Positions 23,084-26,462 of a DNA stretch of 26,462 nt are shown here, in pieces; the first letter of the stretch is position 1; each line of letters starts with the position of its first letter. The notes beneath the pieces were generated by a model. The model saw only the letters and a list, made by a program, of their open reading frames with translations, made no database searches and was not told the DNA's origin. The position numbers were made by a program, and so were the translations under genes. Source of the stretch: CAYUYM01 sp964449305 (GTDB lineage: Bacteria; Bacteroidota; Ignavibacteria; SZUA-365; CAYQST01). The stretch covers positions 1 to 26,462 of the forward strand of contig CAYUYM010000023.1 in the NCBI GenBank assembly GCA_964449305.1. Direction: 5' to 3'.

Positions 23084-23104
23084 CGACATCGCCCCGCATG
23101 CTTC

Positions 23105-24247
23105 TCAGAACAGCTCCCAGACCCAGTTCCGCATGATCTTGACCACCGGGGGGTATCCGGGTTCATGGGAGGATGCGGAATAGGTGATCGGGCCGAGGAT
23201 GGTCGGGAGGCCGCTGGTGCGTTCGATGGCATCGCGGAGGGGCATGTCGGTGCTGGTGCGTGATGCGAGGGCATTGGCGATGATGGCGACAGCGGCATAG
23301 GATTGCGCGGCGGTGGACGTGGGGGCCTCGCCGTGGACGGCCGTGAAGGCGGCGATGAACTGGGCATTGCCGGGTGTCGTGAGCTTGTCGAGCCAGCCCG
23401 AGCCGGAGATGAGTCCCTCGGCAGCCGCTCCAGCCTTGGAGGCCACGTTCGTGCCGCCGATGCCCGACGACACGATGAAGGGCACGGAGGCGGGGATGCC
23501 GGCAAGACGCGCCTGGCGCATGAAGATGGCACCCTCGGTGAGCTGTGTGGAGATGATGATGGCCTGGACGTTGGCCGCCTTGATCACCGCGATCTCCTGT
23601 TCGAAATCGAGCGTGGTCAGCGATACGGGAGCCTTCACCGGTATCGCGACACCCGCGCCGAGGAGCGCCGTCTCGAACAGATGCATCGCATCGACGGAGT
23701 ATGCGTCATCGGCGGTGTAGACGATGGCGCAGCGGGCATAGTTCAGCGCCGTGTGTGTGGTCGTGATCAGATGCGGGATGATGACGCTCTCCGGCAGACC
23801 GACACGGAACACATACGGGCCCATCGCGGTGATGCCCTCGGCGGAGTTCGACACGGCAAGGACGCTCACATGCGCGGCGGCCGCGATGCTGTCGGCCGCG
23901 AAGGCGAAGGTGGATGTCGTCGGACCGATGATGGCGGAGGCGTGAAGGCTGTCGACGGCGAAATGGAAGGCGGCCTGCGCACCGTTCACACGGGACTCAT
24001 CGTTGAGGATGTGCAGGACGATCCGCCAGCGGGTGAGCTGGCCGGAGGCGGTGATGGCATCAGCGGCAAGCTGCGCGCCGCGGATGATCGATGTCCCAAG
24101 GTCGGTCTGCGCGCCTGTCTGCGAGGCCACGACGGCGATGTGCACATCCTGCACCACGATCGGTGGCTCGGTGGTGGACGTCGAACATGCGGCGATGATG
24201 AGCCCCGTGACGACGATGACGGCAAGCGCGGAAGCTGGGGATTTCAT
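23105..24247 (-). CDS. type-1 periplasmic-binding lipoprotein (LivJ-like, ABC substrate-binding fold)
   Basis: A 380-residue lipoprotein. The signal peptide ends in the lipobox GLIIAAC, with Cys21 as lipidated residue. The rest has the branched-chain-amino-acid binding-protein fold: VHIAVVASQTGAQTDLGTSI at the first strand, IRGAQLAADAIT, SAIIGPTTS, then YARCAIVYTADDAYSVDAM and AIIISTQLTEGAIFMRQARL in the second lobe. This fold binds amino acids, amides or other small molecules, but the pocket residues do not let me name one. No ABC permease or ATPase gene is nearby, so it may be an orphan binding protein or a sensor. The start at 24247 has a textbook GGAGG. A longer in-frame start at 24325 would hide the signal peptide. 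Confidence 0.9.
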   Translation of the reverse strand: MKSPASALAVIVVTGLIIAACSTSTTEPPIVVQDVHIAVVASQTGAQTDLGTSIIRGAQLAADAITASGQLTRWRIVLHILNDESRVNGAQAAFHFAVDSLHASAIIGPTTSTFAFAADSIAAAAHVSVLAVSNSAEGITAMGPYVFRVGLPESVIIPHLITTTHTALNYARCAIVYTADDAYSVDAMHLFETALLGAGVAIPVKAPVSLTTLDFEQEIAVIKAANVQAIIISTQLTEGAIFMRQARLAGIPASVPFIVSSGIGGTNVASKAGAAAEGLISGSGWLDKLTTPGNAQFIAAFTAVHGEAPTSTAAQSYAAVAIIANALASRTSTDMPLRDAIERTSGLPTILGPITYSASSHEPGYPPVVKIMRNWVWELF

Positions 24248-24385
24248 GGTGGCATCCTCCGATGATTGATGGTTCGGCATGCAGGACAAGGACATGAGCG
24301 TGAGATCAGCGGATCCTGGACGCATCTCCAGGCTGGCAGCCTTGTGGCGGGGGACACGGGGCGCCCTGTGTTGATGCGGCGCGTG

Positions 24386-26017
24386 TCAGGCCTGCTCCAC
24401 GATGTCCACGAGGCGTGGCTCGTAGTCCTCCGGTTTCTCGAAGCCGAGGAGATACAGGAGCGTGGCGGCCACATTGGCGAGACCCGGCTGCGCGATTGTG
24501 GCGAGCCGGTACGTGACGCCCGTGCGATCGAGGATGCAGAAGGGGACTGGTGCCAGCGTGTGCGACGTCTTAGGTGTACGGACACCGTTCTTCTCCGTGT
24601 ACATTTCATCGGCGTTGCCATGGTCGGCGGTGATCACCACGATGCCGCCACGGGCGAGCATGAGTTCGGTGAGGATGCCGACGCACTCATCCACCACCTC
24701 CACAGCGGTGATGGCGGCGTCGATGCTGCCGGAGTGGCCCACCATGTCGCCGTTCGCAAAGTTGATGCGGCCGAACTGGAAGCGCCCGGACTCGATGAGC
24801 CCGCGTGCGGCGGCGGTGATCTCTCGCGCCTTCATGGCCGGGGCCTTGTCGAAGGCGATCCTGTCCGACGGGATCTCGACATAGTGTTCGAGTGCGGGAT
24901 CGATGTAGCCCGAGTTGTTGCCGTTCCAGAAGTAGGTGACATGTCCGTACTTCTGCGTCTCCGAGATGGCGAAGGAGGTGACGCCCATGGCACAGAGGTA
25001 CTGACTGACCGTGCGCTCGATGCTTGGCGGGTTGACGAGGTAGTGCTCGGGGATGTGGAGGTCCCCATCGTATTCCATCATGCCGGCGTAGAGGATGTCG
25101 GGCAGGGGACCGCGATCGAACTCGCTGAACGAGGCTTCCGTCATGGCGCGGGAGATCTCGATGGCCCGGTCGCCGCGGAAGTTGAAGAACACGACCGCGT
25201 CCCCATCAGCGATGCGGCCGACAGGACCGTCGGCATCGCACACGACGAAGGAGTCCATGTATTGGTCGGTCATCGACGGATCCTCGGCGTAGTAGGTGCG
25301 CACAGCCTCGGAGGCGGAGGCAAAGCCTCGGCCGATGCCCTGGACATGGGCGCGATACCCGCGTTCCACCACGGTCCAGTCGGCGTTGTAGCGATCCATC
25401 GTGACGGTCATGCGGCCGCCGCCCGAGCCGATGCGGTAGTCCGCCCCAAGTGCTGCGGAGAGGGCTGCGAGGCGCTCCTCGAGGGGGAGGACGTAGTCCA
25501 GCGCGCTTTTCTCCCCCACGTCGCGGCCGTCGAGCAGGGGGTGGACACGCAGATGGCGGATGCCTTCAGCCGCCGCGCGATCGATCATGGCATGCAGCTG
25601 GGCGATGTGGGAGTGGACATTGCCATCGCTCAACAGGCCGATGAAGTGCAGCGTGCCGGCGCCGCGGACGCGGTCCATGATGGCGTGCCACACGGGGGAT
25701 GCGAAGATGCTGCCATCGGCGATGGCCTGGTTGACGAGCTTGGCACCCTGGGCAAAGATGCGGCCGGCGCCGAGGGCGTTGTGGCCCACCTCGCTGTTGC
25801 CCATGTCATCCTCCGACGGCAGACCGACTGCCGGGCCGTGCGCCTTGAGTTGGGTGCAGGCGCCCTCGGCATACAGGCGGTCGAGGTTGGGGGTCCTCGC
25901 CATGTGGACCGCGTTGGATGGCAGTGGTTTGCCGATGCCGACGCCATCCATGATGATGAGGAGGACAGGGCGTCGGGGGGCGGTGTATTGAGGCAGGGGA
26001 GTGAGTTGCAGAGCCAT
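24386..26017 (-). CDS. gpmI: 2,3-bisphosphoglycerate-independent phosphoglycerate mutase
   Basis: GpmI interconverts 3- and 2-phosphoglycerate in glycolysis using two Mn ions and a phosphoserine intermediate. At 543 residues it is slightly longer than the usual ~510. Visible marks are Asp24 (IIMDGVGIG), the catalytic Ser75 in DMGNSEVGHN, LLSDGNVHSH and HPLLDGRDVGEKSA in the transferase domain, FFNFRGDRA, and the returning phosphatase-domain metal motifs NFANGDMVGHSG and ITADHGNADEM. The protein is cytosolic. The ATG at 26017 directly precedes the family-like N-terminus; no clear ribosome-binding site is visible. It is divergent from pta across a 255-base regulatory gap. After its stop, 138 bases precede the binding-protein gene and contain only short stems without a T-run. 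Confidence 0.96.
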   Translation of the reverse strand: MALQLTPLPQYTAPRRPVLLIIMDGVGIGKPLPSNAVHMARTPNLDRLYAEGACTQLKAHGPAVGLPSEDDMGNSEVGHNALGAGRIFAQGAKLVNQAIADGSIFASPVWHAIMDRVRGAGTLHFIGLLSDGNVHSHIAQLHAMIDRAAAEGIRHLRVHPLLDGRDVGEKSALDYVLPLEERLAALSAALGADYRIGSGGGRMTVTMDRYNADWTVVERGYRAHVQGIGRGFASASEAVRTYYAEDPSMTDQYMDSFVVCDADGPVGRIADGDAVVFFNFRGDRAIEISRAMTEASFSEFDRGPLPDILYAGMMEYDGDLHIPEHYLVNPPSIERTVSQYLCAMGVTSFAISETQKYGHVTYFWNGNNSGYIDPALEHYVEIPSDRIAFDKAPAMKAREITAAARGLIESGRFQFGRINFANGDMVGHSGSIDAAITAVEVVDECVGILTELMLARGGIVVITADHGNADEMYTEKNGVRTPKTSHTLAPVPFCILDRTGVTYRLATIAQPGLANVAATLLYLLGFEKPEDYEPRLVDIVEQA

Positions 26018-26046
26018 GGCGTCCGATGCTGGTGAGTGAAGAACGG

Positions 26047-26055
26047 CAATATACG
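26047..26055 (-). promoter_or_regulatory. candidate -10 element of gpmI (CGTATATTG)
   Basis: CGTATATTG lies 29 bases upstream of the gpmI start, identical to the element before the TPR lipoprotein gene. The expected upstream promoter element would lie at about 26074-26076, at the edge of the large palindrome, so a bound protein there would control access. Confidence 0.45.
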
Positions 26056-26064
26056 AAATCGGGG

Positions 26065-26128
26065 GACCTTCGGGAGACCTTAAGGTCTTCTTAGATTAGT
26101 CTTAGAAGACCTTAAGGTCTTTCTTAGA
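26065..26128. promoter_or_regulatory. nested palindrome array between gpmI and pta (candidate operator)
   Basis: A 46-bp inverted repeat (26075-26120) has 21-base arms around TTAG, with one T:T mismatch (26092/26103). Each arm contains the perfect 14-bp palindrome AGACCTTAAGGTCT (26075-26088 and 26107-26120), 32 bases apart. GACCTT starts at 26065, 26076 and 26108; TCTTAGA starts at 26089, 26100 and 26122. These spacings of 11, 32 and 11, 22 bases are near whole helical turns. A run of eight C follows at 26131-26138 and no T-run, so it is not a classical terminator. Confidence 0.65.
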
Positions 26129-26208
26129 AGCCCCCCCCTCCGTGCGTCCACTCCACCTTTCTTCTCCAGCCCCCGTGCCCATTCGTAGCATTTTCCGCCC
26201 TTTCTGGA

Positions 26209-26217
26209 TAGATTTGC
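26209..26217 (+). promoter_or_regulatory. candidate -7 element of pta (TAGATTTGC)
   Basis: TAGATTTGC is an exact match to the Bacteroidetes TAnnTTTG(C) element. TAG (2 of 3 to TTG) lies 20 bases upstream. Transcription would begin near 26224, leaving a leader of about 50 bases before the pta ATG. Confidence 0.45.
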
Positions 26218-26272
26218 GGGCGGCCCGAATGCCGCCTTCATCCACACCCCCTTCACAAGCACATCCAAAACC

Positions 26273-26462
26273 ATGACCCCACAGGAATTCATCGCAGACA
26301 TCAAGACGCGCGCCGCGAATCTCCAACGCCACATCGTGTATCCCGATGCCACCGACGAGCGTGCCCTGAAATCCGCGCGCATCGTGACCGACGAGGGCAT
26401 CGCCCGCATCTCCCTCATCGGCGATCCGGCTGCCATCCGCGCCCGCGCCGCCGAGGCCGGTG
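26273..26462 (+). CDS. pta: phosphate acetyltransferase-like protein, partial (5' end)
   Basis: Only the first 63 residues are in the window. QRHIVYPDATDERALKSARI and DEGIARISLIGDPAAI match the N-terminus of the phosphotransacetylase family (the RIVYPE..DERTL.AA....EGIA.PILIG pattern), which converts acetyl-CoA and phosphate to acetyl phosphate. A phosphate butyryltransferase or the C-terminal-like domain of a malic enzyme would look similar but would not start here so directly. The ATG at 26273 has no Shine-Dalgarno site; CATCCAAAACC precedes it. An acetate kinase gene would be expected downstream, outside the window. The shared gap with gpmI suggests joint control of lower glycolysis and acetate overflow or uptake. 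Confidence 0.82.
   Translation, partial: MTPQEFIADIKTRAANLQRHIVYPDATDERALKSARIVTDEGIARISLIGDPAAIRARAAEAG

Noticed and set aside
23033..23104. Possible terminator after the binding-lipoprotein gene
   Set aside because: Short stems can be drawn from the repeats, but none is followed by a T-run on the minus strand.
24266..26035. 589-codon open frame antisense to gpmI
   Set aside because: GpmI on the other strand has all catalytic motifs. The antisense product is low-complexity and Asp/His/Val-rich.
1..26462. tRNA, rRNA, insertion sequence, integrase, att site or replication origin
   Set aside because: No cloverleaf, transposase motif, flanking duplication or DnaA-box cluster was found by reading. 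A covariance-model scan would be needed to exclude small RNAs.

Overview
The window is gene-dense, GC-rich bacterial DNA with 14 protein-coding genes, two of them cut by the window edges. It has no RNA genes, CRISPR arrays or insertion sequences that I can see. The best lineage clue is the 1,444-residue protein at 8364-12698. It has a signal peptide, surface beta-domains and a C-terminal type IX secretion (T9SS) sorting domain, a system confined to the Bacteroidetes/Chlorobi/Ignavibacteria side of the FCB group. Candidate promoters of the TTG-N20-TAnnTT type fit this. The high GC and the mix of clear Shine-Dalgarno sites with starts that lack one suggest a Chlorobi/Ignavibacteria/Kapabacteria-like organism rather than a classical Bacteroides. 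This placement is an inference.

Layout. A partial PlsC-type acyltransferase (1-326, -) is divergent from mnmA (446-1570, +), which is followed by an M20 dipeptidase (1693-3072, +). The dipeptidase converges on a TPR lipoprotein (3127-4401, -) that carries a DUF2723/TMEM260-like tail. A tropinone-reductase-like SDR (4656-5435, +) converges on a tight three-gene minus-strand set: icd (7037-8290), a small c-type cytochrome (6639-7007) and a homogentisate-dioxygenase-like protein (5528-6634). The T9SS surface protein lies upstream of icd on the same strand.

The centre is a signalling island. A CheB-CheR-coiled-coil-PAS fusion (14455-17454, -) overlaps a PAS-PAS histidine kinase (12800-14464, -). 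Divergent from this pair, a STAND/AAA-type ATPase with C-terminal TPRs (17640-20240, +) is joined by an ATGA stop/start overlap to a metallo-beta-lactamase-fold hydrolase (20237-21082, +). The ATPase-MBL pair is the best candidate for an undescribed system in this window. No chemoreceptor, CheA, CheW or response regulator is present.

The right end holds typA/bipA (21128-22966, -), a type-1 periplasmic-binding lipoprotein (23105-24247, -), gpmI (24386-26017, -) and the divergent start of a phosphotransacetylase (26273 to the end, +). Between gpmI and pta lies a 46-bp near-perfect palindrome whose arms are each a 14-bp palindrome, with short repeats at about helical spacing. It is a strong candidate operator for carbon-flow genes. 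No gap between genes exceeds 300 bases.
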